DNA of 58,148 nucleotides from Granulosicoccus sp. (GTDB lineage: Bacteria > Pseudomonadota > Gammaproteobacteria > Granulosicoccales > Granulosicoccaceae). The stretch's first letter is position 1. Every line of letters begins with the position of its first letter. This document shows, in pieces, positions 37,430 through 46,093 of the stretch. The translations under genes were made by a program, and so were the position numbers. The notes under the pieces were generated by a model. It was given only the letters and a program-made list of their open reading frames with translations. It was not told where the DNA came from and made no database searches. The DNA is taken from assembly GCA_020627685.1 (NCBI GenBank), contig JAHDGK010000032.1, positions 1-58,148 of the forward strand. The letters run 5' to 3'.

Positions 37430-38359
37430 GTGTTTACGGACTCGCCGCTGTCTGACGGGGGTCCCGGCTGTAACGAACAGAGAGCCGTAGGTAGATTTGC
37501 CCCGTCGCCGACGGGTGATCTACATTTCGGATCTTTGCTTGCCGCTATGGCTAGCTACTGCGATGTCAAGCAACAAGACGGACGGTGGCTTCTAAGAATT
37601 GACGATATAGACGGACCACGCTCGGTGCCCGGGTCAGCTGATGCCATCCAACGAACGCTGGAAGTCTTTGGCTTGGAGTGGGACGGTCCAGTTCAATGGC
37701 AAAGCCAACACCTTGATCGTTACCGATCGTCGCTGGATGAGCTGGTAAAAAAAGCCCTGGTATTCGCTTGCAATTGCAGCCGTCGTTCTTTGCCTTCCGG
37801 ACAGATATACCCAGGTAATTGCCGCAACAATATTCTGACTCGCGATCAGCAAAGCAATGACTACATGGTCCCAGACCATGCCTTGCGAATTGCCCTGACT
37901 GGCCAGCTTTATTTTCAAGACAAGGTGCAAGGTACTCAATCAACCCAACTTGAAGAACAAGTTGGCGATATCATTATCTGGCGGCGAGACAAACTGGTTG
38001 CCTATGCCCTGGCCTGTGCTGTTGACGACGCACAATCAGTCTCTCACGTTGTCAGAGGGGCAGATTTATTAAGCAACACCAGCGCACAAATAGCGATAAT
38101 GCGTGCTCTCAATCTACCCATACCCAGATATGCTCACATACCTGTAGCGATTGATAGTAATGGGGATAAATTGAGCAAACACTCTAAAGCACAGCCGATT
38201 TCATCACTGGCCGCGCTCCCCGTACTAATACAAGCTTGGAACTTCCTCGGGCAAGCAATGATAGAAGCTGAATCTGTCTCTAATTTCTGGGCTCAGGCGA
38301 TTAAGCTATGGCAGATTGAGAAGGTACCCAATACCATGAGGATGTGTTGTGAACCTTAA
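37430..38359 (+). CDS. gluQ: Glutamyl-Q tRNA(Asp) synthetase
   Basis: Attaches glutamate to queuosine in the anticodon of tRNA(Asp). It is a 309-residue paralogue of the GluRS catalytic domain without an anticodon-binding domain. The HIGH-like motif is GDLHFGSLLAA, the KMSKS-like motif is KLSKHSKA, and the zinc ligands are in CNCSRR and the later YPGNC. The start is GTG, 25 bases after dksA. It overlaps cbrX by 11 bases at the 3' end. Confidence 0.95.
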   Translation: MFTDSPLSDGGPGCNEQRAVGRFAPSPTGDLHFGSLLAAMASYCDVKQQDGRWLLRIDDIDGPRSVPGSADAIQRTLEVFGLEWDGPVQWQSQHLDRYRSSLDELVKKALVFACNCSRRSLPSGQIYPGNCRNNILTRDQQSNDYMVPDHALRIALTGQLYFQDKVQGTQSTQLEEQVGDIIIWRRDKLVAYALACAVDDAQSVSHVVRGADLLSNTSAQIAIMRALNLPIPRYAHIPVAIDSNGDKLSKHSKAQPISSLAALPVLIQAWNFLGQAMIEAESVSNFWAQAIKLWQIEKVPNTMRMCCEP

Positions 38360-38534
38360 ACCGGCAACCGATCACAGCCTACTTATTTTTCTGGTTGGCG
38401 TATTTCTTATCAACTCCCCCCTACGACAATGGTGGTCGGAACTGACCCTGCCCTGGTACGCCATGTACCTGCCTTGGTTAGTCATTATCTTGTTGGTTGC
38501 AATTAACCAGTTGAGGCAGCAGCGTGGGGATTGA
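38349..38534 (+). CDS. cbrX: Small membrane protein CbrX-like
   Basis: Protein of 61 residues with two hydrophobic segments (about 9-25 and 35-54) and a short basic C-terminus. It begins with a GTG inside the last codons of gluQ and overlaps the cbrA start by 11 bases. In Pseudomonas a small overlapping gene named cbrX occupies exactly this position and is translationally coupled to cbrA. I infer the same role here from position, size and topology; I have no sequence comparison. Confidence 0.7.
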   Translation: MNLKPATDHSLLIFLVGVFLINSPLRQWWSELTLPWYAMYLPWLVIILLVAINQLRQQRGD

Positions 38535-41439
38535 TCTTGCTCTACTGTTTGCTATTGCGCTGACCTACCTTGCTCTGCTGTTTGTCATTGCATGGTGCGC
38601 TGACAAAGAATGGCTCCCCGAAAAGTGGGTTCGATCCCCATTGGTATATTCACTGTCGCTAGGGGTTTATGCAACCTCGTGGACCTACTATGGCAGTGTC
38701 GGTTTGGCTGACAGAAGTGGCTTTGCCTTTTTGAATATTTATTTAGGGCTTACGGGTGCGTTTATTTTAGGACCGTATTTGCTTAGCCCCATATTACGTT
38801 TGTGTCGCGAAAACCAACTCACGTCAATCGCTGATTTGCTGGCCTTCAGATACGGAGGACGTGCTACCGGATTTGCAGTGACATCCTTCATGCTGATCGG
38901 GATTCTGCCCTACATTTCACTGCAAATTCGTGCGGTGACTGAATCCATACAAGTGCTAAGTCAACAGGTGCCTCCCAACCTACTGGCCCTTCTCTTCTGC
39001 GTCGCCATCACCGTTTTTGCCATATTGTTTGGTGCACGCCATCTAACGCCAAGAGAGAAACATCACGGTCTGGTTGTCGCCATTGCGTTCGAGTCTGCAG
39101 TAAAACTTATCGCTATGGTCATAGCCGGGCTATTTGTGGTTACTCAGGTTTTTGATTCTCCTGCGGCGATGAATGACTGGGCAGAGTCTCAACCGGACAT
39201 GATCAGCGGCTTGTATGAAACCAGCACAACGGGTCTTTGGCCCACCCTGTTATTACTAGCATTTTGCGCCGCGTTTATGCTGCCCCGGCAGTACCACATG
39301 ACATTTGTGGAGAATCAGGACCCTCGACACCTGAAAACAGCTTATTGGCTTTTTCCACTGTATCTGCTCATTTTAAATCTACCCATTGTGCCCATTCTGT
39401 TTGCTGGGAAATACCTGTCTTTGCCAATGGCTCCCGATTTTTACGTATTGGGTATGACCCTAACCCTGGGTAAAGAGTGGCTTGCCATACTTGTTTTTCT
39501 TGGAGGACTATCTGCTGCAAGCGCCATGATGATAGTAACCACCCTTGCATTATCATCAATGGTCGTGAATCACTTTCTATTGCCAGCGACAATGTCGAGC
39601 AATCAGGCAACAGATTTTTATCGACGTTTGCTTTGGGGCCGCCGATTGGTAATCTCAGCCATCATCGCAGCAGGCTACGGTTTTTATATCGTCATCGAAC
39701 TTAACGAAGGGTTAGCCAGTCTTGGCTTGATATCCTTTGTGGCAGCTGCGCAACTGTTACCGGGAATGTTTGGTTTACTGTTCTGGTCACGAGCGACTCA
39801 AACAGGATTTATCGCAGGGCTCATTGGCGGTGCTTTTGTCTGGTTTGCTTTGCTGATACTCCCTCTGGTCGATACCTCTTTCGTACCTAGCAACTGGACA
39901 TCCGTTTCAACCGATATCTGGACGCTATCGACCTTCTGCACACTAAGTGTTAATAGCCTGCTATTTGTATTGGGCAGTTTGTTAACCCGCCCCACCGCCG
40001 AAGAAACAAGCGCAGCACAGATCGCCAATGAATACGCAGAATTCTCTGGACACACCACAGGAATCGCACGTTCCGTTGCACACTATCGCTATTCACTACA
40101 GCAATCGTTAGGCAACAAGGTTGCAGCTCAGGAATTGCAACGAGCCTTGCAAGAAACACACATTGAGGACGATGAAACACGCAGTTCAGAACTCAGGATG
40201 CTTCACGATCAGCTGGAACGAAATCTGTCCGGCTTACTTGGACCTACATTAGCGCGAGAGATACTGCGAAAACCTATCTCCTCCTCTGAGGAAAGCGCCA
40301 GCTATTCAACCGATGCACGCTTTCTGGAGAGGCGCTTAGAAGCGTCGCGCGAACAGATGCGCGGACTGACCAAACAAGTCGATGATCTGCGTCAATATTT
40401 ACAAGATGTCTTGAAGCAACTGCCCCTTGGTGTCTGTTCAGTTTCCGCCAACGGTAGAATTTACCTGTGGAATTCCGCCATGCAGGAATTAACAGGCATT
40501 GCAGAAAGAGATGCCTATGATAAATCTTTGGACCAACTGGTAGAGCCTTGGGGAAGCTTACTGTCAGGGTTTACATCCTCTGAAGACAACCATCAGTTCC
40601 GATGCCGCGCATTTTTAGAGAACCGAAACGCAACAGTCAACTTACACAAAGCTGAAATCGGTGTAAGTGCCGGTCGGGATGACACCCTGGCTGGCCAGGT
40701 TATTCTCATGGAAGATCGCACCGATTTGGATACCCTGGAAAGCGAACTGGCCCATAGTGAAAGACTGGCCTCAGTCGGGCGTTTAGCAGCAGGTGTTGCT
40801 CATGAGATTGGCAATCCGCTGACGGGGATAGCAAGCATTGCGCAAAACCTGCATCACGATATCAATAGCAGCAGCGATGAACCTATTGTTCGCGAACAAA
40901 CCGATGACATCCTTACGCAGGTGGGTCGCATTAACACCATTGTTCGTTCATTACTGACTTTTTCACATGCTGATTCGGTTAACGAAGCCGCTAACGACGT
41001 CGTCGATGTGGCTGAGCGGGTGTCAGAGGCGATAAGGTTGGTTCGCTTGTCACCCGATACACGCCGGTTGGAATTCAAAGTATCGATGCCTCAAGATGCA
41101 TTGGTTATCGGCGATGCCAATCTACTCATGCAGGTGTTTGTCAATCTGATCAACAATGCCTGTGACGCATCTCCCAGTGGTGCCACTATCACAATCACAG
41201 GGCACATAGAAAACCACAAGCTGGTGGTCGAAACTATCGACCAAGGGCCGGGAATTGATCCGGCTCATCGCGAACAACTGTTCGAACCGTTTTTCACAAC
41301 AAAACCCGTTGGACAAGGTACCGGCCTTGGTTTATCGCTTGCCTACAGTATCGTCAAAAACCATCGCGGAAAATTGCGTGTTGGCGATAGTGACGAGGGT
41401 ACGAAGATGATCGTGACCCTCCCACTACACAATGAATAA
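38524..41439 (+). CDS. cbrA: Transporter-like sensor histidine kinase CbrA
   Basis: Hybrid of a sodium/solute symporter-like membrane domain and a histidine kinase, 971 residues. The first 480 or so residues hold about 13 transmembrane segments with SSS-family features (ATSWTYYGSVGLADRSGF, LPRQYHMTFVEN). Then come a linker with coiled coil, a PAS domain (about 630-735), a HisKA domain with phospho-His at about 760 (AAGVAHEIGNPLTGI), and an ATPase domain (NLINNACDAS, DQGPGID, GTGLGLSLAYSIV). CbrA of Pseudomonas controls carbon and nitrogen use and transports histidine. The GTG start overlaps cbrX. Confidence 0.93.
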   Translation: MGIDLALLFAIALTYLALLFVIAWCADKEWLPEKWVRSPLVYSLSLGVYATSWTYYGSVGLADRSGFAFLNIYLGLTGAFILGPYLLSPILRLCRENQLTSIADLLAFRYGGRATGFAVTSFMLIGILPYISLQIRAVTESIQVLSQQVPPNLLALLFCVAITVFAILFGARHLTPREKHHGLVVAIAFESAVKLIAMVIAGLFVVTQVFDSPAAMNDWAESQPDMISGLYETSTTGLWPTLLLLAFCAAFMLPRQYHMTFVENQDPRHLKTAYWLFPLYLLILNLPIVPILFAGKYLSLPMAPDFYVLGMTLTLGKEWLAILVFLGGLSAASAMMIVTTLALSSMVVNHFLLPATMSSNQATDFYRRLLWGRRLVISAIIAAGYGFYIVIELNEGLASLGLISFVAAAQLLPGMFGLLFWSRATQTGFIAGLIGGAFVWFALLILPLVDTSFVPSNWTSVSTDIWTLSTFCTLSVNSLLFVLGSLLTRPTAEETSAAQIANEYAEFSGHTTGIARSVAHYRYSLQQSLGNKVAAQELQRALQETHIEDDETRSSELRMLHDQLERNLSGLLGPTLAREILRKPISSSEESASYSTDARFLERRLEASREQMRGLTKQVDDLRQYLQDVLKQLPLGVCSVSANGRIYLWNSAMQELTGIAERDAYDKSLDQLVEPWGSLLSGFTSSEDNHQFRCRAFLENRNATVNLHKAEIGVSAGRDDTLAGQVILMEDRTDLDTLESELAHSERLASVGRLAAGVAHEIGNPLTGIASIAQNLHHDINSSSDEPIVREQTDDILTQVGRINTIVRSLLTFSHADSVNEAANDVVDVAERVSEAIRLVRLSPDTRRLEFKVSMPQDALVIGDANLLMQVFVNLINNACDASPSGATITITGHIENHKLVVETIDQGPGIDPAHREQLFEPFFTTKPVGQGTGLGLSLAYSIVKNHRGKLRVGDSDEGTKMIVTLPLHNE

Positions 41440-41444
41440 ATAAA

Positions 41445-42758
41445 ATGAAAAAACTACTCATTGTTGAAGATGAAGAAGTCATCTTAAAAGCGCTTAGGCG
41501 TCTTCTTGTCCGAAATCACTACGATGTTCATACAGCAACAACCGTGGAGCAAGCCCTTGAGGCGCAACCGCAATCGTTTGATTTAATTCTTGCTGATCTC
41601 AGACTACCCGGGGCTGAAGGCACATCCATCATTCCGGCCGCTGGAGCGGTGCCGGTTGTCATCATGACCAGTCACGCTAGTGTCCGTTCCGCTGTAGATG
41701 CCATGCGGCACGGTGCCATTGACTACATAGCGAAGCCATTCGATCACGATGAACTGTTGATGGTGATCGAAAGAGCGCTGCTGCAAAATCTACTTCAGGC
41801 ACAAAACCAGTCTCTTAAACTGGAATTACGTCGTACCCGTGTGTCCATGGACAACTATAAAAGCCCGGCAATTACCAGGCTGCTTGATGAACAGGAAGAC
41901 GATTTAAAGATCAAAAACTTTCAGCATTTACACGGTGAACGCGGCACCGAGCGCGAAGCTCTCGCAAGAGCTATGCATGAACGCAGTGAGCGATGTCAGG
42001 CACCCTTCGTTGTCGCAGATATCGGCGTAGACACCGCTGCCGCCGATGCCATGGATTTATTGGGTCATGGACACACTAGTATTAACGACGGATTACCGCC
42101 GGGCGGACTACTTCAAGCAGCACAAAATGGATGTCTGGTACTCAGGCATCCAGAACTGCTTTCATCAGAAGTTCAGCGAGAGCTCAGCGACGCCTTCAGC
42201 AAAAAGGCGCTCATGCTACCCGACGAAAATCGACAAAGAGCTATCAACGTCAATGTTGTCTCCATCAGTTACGAGCCCATCGAAACATTGCTTGCAGAAC
42301 AACAGATCATCCCTCAATTAGCTGAGCTGTTAGCGCAGAACCAGATAGAGGTTCCTCCCCTTCGACTGCACCCCGAAGATATCCTGCCAATAGCCGAGCA
42401 GCATCTTCAATCGTTAACGCACCGTCACGGTTTGAGACGAATCAAGATTCCACCCGAATCCGTTGCCGCACTAAAAGCCAATACCTGGCCCGGAAATGCG
42501 GCAGAACTGAGACATGTCATCTCAAGAGCGGTGTTTGTTACCAGAAGTAACACAATTTCAACGGCAGATTTGGGATTCGGACTGAATGAAGTGCAAGCAA
42601 GAGATTTGAGCCTCGATGAGTACTTCCGGTACTTCGTTCTAGCCAATCAGAATCAGCTTTCAGAGACGGATTTGGCCGCTAGACTGGGGATTAGCCGCAA
42701 AGCACTGTGGGAGCGTCGGCAGAAAATGAAGCTCCTGAGAGACGCGTCAGAGGACTAA
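41445..42758 (+). CDS. cbrB: CbrB-like response regulator with an ablated sigma-54 activator domain
   Basis: Response regulator of 437 residues. The receiver is intact, with phosphoacceptor Asp51 (LILADLRLP) and Lys98. The central AAA+ domain is recognizable but degraded: the Walker A position reads G-E-R-G-T-E-R-E (164-171) where G-E-x-G-T-G-K-E is expected, the Walker B acids are replaced (LVLRHPE, 231-237), and the GAFTGA loop that contacts sigma-54 is missing (LLGHGHTSIND). The WPGNAAELRHVI segment and a Fis-type helix-turn-helix (about 405-430) remain. It follows cbrA by five bases. It probably binds DNA and regulates without sigma-54. Confidence 0.88.
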   Translation: MKKLLIVEDEEVILKALRRLLVRNHYDVHTATTVEQALEAQPQSFDLILADLRLPGAEGTSIIPAAGAVPVVIMTSHASVRSAVDAMRHGAIDYIAKPFDHDELLMVIERALLQNLLQAQNQSLKLELRRTRVSMDNYKSPAITRLLDEQEDDLKIKNFQHLHGERGTEREALARAMHERSERCQAPFVVADIGVDTAAADAMDLLGHGHTSINDGLPPGGLLQAAQNGCLVLRHPELLSSEVQRELSDAFSKKALMLPDENRQRAINVNVVSISYEPIETLLAEQQIIPQLAELLAQNQIEVPPLRLHPEDILPIAEQHLQSLTHRHGLRRIKIPPESVAALKANTWPGNAAELRHVISRAVFVTRSNTISTADLGFGLNEVQARDLSLDEYFRYFVLANQNQLSETDLAARLGISRKALWERRQKMKLLRDASED

Positions 42759-42904
42759 AAGCGGGTGTACAAATCTGCAGTCATCAAGAATTCGAAAATT
42801 TAACTTATTCAAAATCAAACAGTTAAAAACTTTACTCAGGGCGGTTTGAATGTTCGTTACACACGGGTAAACTTCACCCATCATTGGTAACCAACAGTCA
42901 TCGT

Positions 42905-44842
42905 ATGTCGACAGACCGCACCTACCCTGTTCCAGCTGAACTCGCGCAGTCCGCACACATCAACGAAGAGCGATATGCAGAGATGTACGCACGCTCCATC
43001 GAGGACTCAGACGGCTTCTGGGGCGAGAAAGCTTCCGAATTTATTGATTGGTTTAAGCCTTGGGATCAAGTCCAGGATTGGGATTTTCACAAAGGCGACA
43101 TCAGCTGGTTTACCGGCGCAAAACTCAATGTGGCGTACAACTGCCTGGACAGGCATCTTGAAACGCGACCTGATCAAACAGCCATCATTTGGGAAGGCGA
43201 TGATCCTGAAGAATCCAGGCACATCACCTACCGGGAACTACACGACGAAGTCTGTCGTTTCTCAAACGCATTAAAGGGCCTGGGTGTTAAGAAAGGCGAC
43301 CGTGTCTGCATCTACATGCCCATGGTGCCTGAAGCCGCGGTAGCCATGCTCTCATGTGCCCGCATCGGAGCGGTTCATTCAATCGTCTTTGGCGGGTTCT
43401 CTCCTGATGCTCTGAAAGATCGTATTAACGATTCCGCATGCTCTATCGTCATCACAGCCGACCAAGGCTTACGCGGTGGTCGCAAGGTCCCTCTCAAAGC
43501 CAATGCTGATATTGCCTGTGAGAAAACCGATTGTGTGAAGCGCATGGTAGTAGTTCAACGTGGTGGTGAAGATGTTGAATGGAAAGACGGTCGCGACCTT
43601 TGGTATCACGAACTCATCTCAGGTGCTTCAAACGATTGTCCCGCCGTTGAGATGGACTCCGAAGACCCACTGTTTATTTTGTACACGTCAGGATCCACCG
43701 GAACCCCTAAAGGTGTTTTGCATACCAGCGGCGGATATATCCTCTATGCATCTATGACGCATAAGTACGTTTTTGATTACAAAGACGGCGACGTCTACTG
43801 GTGTACGGCAGATGTCGGCTGGGTAACCGGACATTCGTACATCGTGTATGGGCCACTGGCAAACGGTGCGACAACACTGATGTTCGAAGGCATCCCTACC
43901 TACCCTAGTGTGAGTCGTTTCTGGGAAGTCATTGAAAAGCACAAGGTCAACACGTTCTACACGGCACCTACCGCTATCCGTGCGCTCATGGCGCAAGGTG
44001 ATGAAGCCGTCACCAAAGTGGACAGAAGCTCGCTACGCTTGCTGGGCAGTGTTGGCGAACCCATCAATCCTGAAGCCTGGGAATGGTATTCCAAAGTGGT
44101 CGGTGATTCACGCTGCCCCATCGTAGATACTTGGTGGCAAACTGAAACCGGCGGTATTTTGATTACACCACTGCCCGGGGCGACAGAACTAAAGCCTGGT
44201 TCCGCAACGAAACCATTCTTCGGAGTTGTTCCGGAGCTGGTAGACGATCAGGGAAATATTCTTGAAGGAGCCGTCTCAGGCAACCTCGTCATAACACGAC
44301 CTTGGCCGGGAATGATGCGCTCTGTTTACGGCAACCATGAGCGTTTTAAAGAAACGTACTTCGCCATGTACCCGGGTTACTACTTCACGGGAGACGGAGC
44401 GCGACGTGATGAAGATGGCTACTTCTGGATCACAGGCCGAGTGGACGATGTTCTCAACGTTTCCGGGCACAGACTCGGTACCGCAGAAATTGAAAGCGCG
44501 TTGGTCTTGCATGAGGCGGTCGCAGAAGCGGCAGTCGTCGGCTATCCCCACGATATCAAGGGCCAGGGAATCTACGCTTACGTCACACTGATGAACGGTG
44601 TCGAGGCCACTGAAGAACTTAAGGCTGAATTGGTCACCCACGTTCGTGCTGAAATCGGACCTATAGCAACCCCTGACCTGCTTCAGTGGGCGCCAGGCTT
44701 GCCGAAAACCCGTTCAGGCAAAATCATGCGAAGAATTCTGCGCAAGATTGCTGAGAATGATGTGAGCAGCCTTGGAGACACGTCTACATTGGCCGACCCA
44801 AGTGTTGTTGATGGCTTGGTTGAAAACCGGGCTAACTCGTAA
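42905..44842 (+). CDS. acs: Acetyl-CoA synthetase
   Basis: AMP-forming enzyme that activates acetate, 645 residues from the ATG at 42905 (the frame is open to 42884). The P-loop-like [14 protein letters not shown], the WWQTETGG segment and the C-terminal [17 protein letters not shown] with the acetylatable catalytic Lys are all present. It follows cbrB after 146 bases, with no terminator obvious between, so CbrAB control is plausible. I see no sigma-54 promoter in that gap. Confidence 0.97.
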   Translation: MSTDRTYPVPAELAQSAHINEERYAEMYARSIEDSDGFWGEKASEFIDWFKPWDQVQDWDFHKGDISWFTGAKLNVAYNCLDRHLETRPDQTAIIWEGDDPEESRHITYRELHDEVCRFSNALKGLGVKKGDRVCIYMPMVPEAAVAMLSCARIGAVHSIVFGGFSPDALKDRINDSACSIVITADQGLRGGRKVPLKANADIACEKTDCVKRMVVVQRGGEDVEWKDGRDLWYHELISGASNDCPAVEMDSEDPLFILYTSGSTGTPKGVLHTSGGYILYASMTHKYVFDYKDGDVYWCTADVGWVTGHSYIVYGPLANGATTLMFEGIPTYPSVSRFWEVIEKHKVNTFYTAPTAIRALMAQGDEAVTKVDRSSLRLLGSVGEPINPEAWEWYSKVVGDSRCPIVDTWWQTETGGILITPLPGATELKPGSATKPFFGVVPELVDDQGNILEGAVSGNLVITRPWPGMMRSVYGNHERFKETYFAMYPGYYFTGDGARRDEDGYFWITGRVDDVLNVSGHRLGTAEIESALVLHEAVAEAAVVGYPHDIKGQGIYAYVTLMNGVEATEELKAELVTHVRAEIGPIATPDLLQWAPGLPKTRSGKIMRRILRKIAENDVSSLGDTSTLADPSVVDGLVENRANS

Positions 44843-44857
44843 AAAACGACGGTAGAA

Positions 44858-44890
44858 AACAATGCGGGTGCACAGTGCACCTGCATTGTT
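44858..44890. terminator. Bidirectional hairpin between acs and the TlpA-like gene
   Basis: A 16-base inverted repeat (44858-44873 with 44875-44890, one G-T pair) sits between the two convergent genes. There is no strong T run after it in either direction. It probably serves both transcripts. Confidence 0.55.
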
Positions 44891-44902
44891 CGTTAGAAAA
44901 CT

Positions 44903-45424
44903 CTACAGCAGGTCGATGACCTTCTGAAGCAACGCTTCATCGTCCCATTCTCGAGGACCTAGCGCTTCCATCACGACCTTCCCTTCGGCGTCAACCACGA
45001 TTGTGGTGGGTAAGGCCCTGACACTCCAGTTGCCTAGAGAGTCCATATTCCCCAGAAGCGTCTTAAAGTCGATAGGAATCTCGGTTAAGAACTCTTCGAC
45101 CACGGGTCTGTCCTCGCCTGCATTGATTGCCAGCATTCCAATACCGTGCGGTTCGAGAATTTCCCACGCCCGGTTCATCGATGGAATTTCCTCGATGCAT
45201 GGGGGACACCATGTTGCCCAAAAATTGATGACCCAGTATTTCCCCTTCAAGGTTTCCGGATTCCAAGTTTGATCGTCTACATCGCTCAGGGAGAACTCAG
45301 GGAGCTCGCGATCCACCGAATCGAGGCCCTCGAAAGCGTGTAATGAAGGCGTCATGAACGAGGCAAAAACGAGAAGAAAAACCGCAACACCATTATTTCT
45401 AAGCTGCCGATATAGCCGTTTCAT
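44903..45424 (-). CDS. TlpA/ResA-like periplasmic thioredoxin
   Basis: Thioredoxin-fold protein of 173 residues with an N-terminal signal or anchor (about 13-30, ending LHA). The redox motif is C-P-P-C in WATWCPPCIEEIP, and the AlkC/TSA-type fold signatures (KGKYWVINFWATW, LPTTIVVDAEGKV) are present. Relatives reduce disulfides in cytochrome c maturation or protect periplasmic thiols. It stands alone, convergent with acs and divergent from the Smr gene. Confidence 0.9.
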   Translation of the reverse strand: MKRLYRQLRNNGVAVFLLVFASFMTPSLHAFEGLDSVDRELPEFSLSDVDDQTWNPETLKGKYWVINFWATWCPPCIEEIPSMNRAWEILEPHGIGMLAINAGEDRPVVEEFLTEIPIDFKTLLGNMDSLGNWSVRALPTTIVVDAEGKVVMEALGPREWDDEALLQKVIDLL

Positions 45425-45512
45425 CGTGTGTTCCTCATCGCATTTCTATCGATCAAAATCATAAGCGTTTCCTGTAAATACGTATTAAATATGTTGATGC
45501 TTGAATCACTTT

Positions 45513-45542
45513 TTATCAGTCCACCCACTGTGACCGTATAAT
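45513..45542 (+). promoter_or_regulatory. Candidate promoter directly before the Smr gene
   Basis: TTATCA (45513-45518) and a perfect TATAAT (45537-45542) are 18 bases apart. TATAAT ends five bases before the GTG start at 45548, so transcription would begin at or beside the start codon. Confidence 0.45.
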
Positions 45543-45547
45543 GAGGC

Positions 45548-46093
45548 GTGAGTGCAAAAAAAACAGTAAGCGATGACGACATGGCCCTCTTTCGGGAGGC
45601 CGTAGGCGACGTACGCTCAGTCGAAAATGACCGTATAGAAAGCACCGAACGCCCCACTGCCCCCCTTATACGTAAGACGGACCAAGATGATCGCTCCGTG
45701 ATGGATTCGCTGCTAGATGATTTGAGCGAAACAGATTTACTTGAAACCGGAGAGCATCTGTCATACACGCAGCCCGGCGTGCAACGATCAGTGCTCAGAA
45801 AGCTCAAAAGCGGCAGATATTCCTTGCAGTCGGAAATTGATCTTCACGGTCTGACGGTTAACGAGGCGCGTCAGGAGTTATCAGACTTCCTAAAAGCTGC
45901 TCAGGAAAGAAGACATCTGTGCATCCGAGTGATTCATGGCAAAGGGCGCAAAAACGCCGAACGCTCACCCAGACTCAAACCAGCGGTCAATCAGTGGCTT
46001 CAAAGGAACAAGCAAGTGTTGGCTTTCTGCTCTGCTCGGGTGAACGATGGAGGCACCGGAGCCGTCTACGTGCTGCTTAAACGTCCGTCATGA
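45548..46093 (+). CDS. Smr-domain protein
   Basis: Protein of 181 residues. The N-terminal half is acidic and probably flexible. The C-terminal Smr domain (about 95-180) carries IDLHGLTVNEA, VIHGKGRKN and the closing GGTGAVYVLLKR. Smr domains are nucleic-acid-binding and some are endonucleases; YdaL/SmrB-type proteins of gammaproteobacteria act on RNA at stalled ribosomes. Which subtype this is cannot be settled by eye. The start is GTG, with a promoter so close that the mRNA may be leaderless. Its stop overlaps the next gene by four bases. Confidence 0.88.
   Translation: MSAKKTVSDDDMALFREAVGDVRSVENDRIESTERPTAPLIRKTDQDDRSVMDSLLDDLSETDLLETGEHLSYTQPGVQRSVLRKLKSGRYSLQSEIDLHGLTVNEARQELSDFLKAAQERRHLCIRVIHGKGRKNAERSPRLKPAVNQWLQRNKQVLAFCSARVNDGGTGAVYVLLKRPS

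Noticed and set aside
45421-45807. 128-residue minus-strand frame over the Smr gene
   Set aside because: Antisense to a clear Smr-domain gene; composition (Ser, Arg) is that of a shadow frame.
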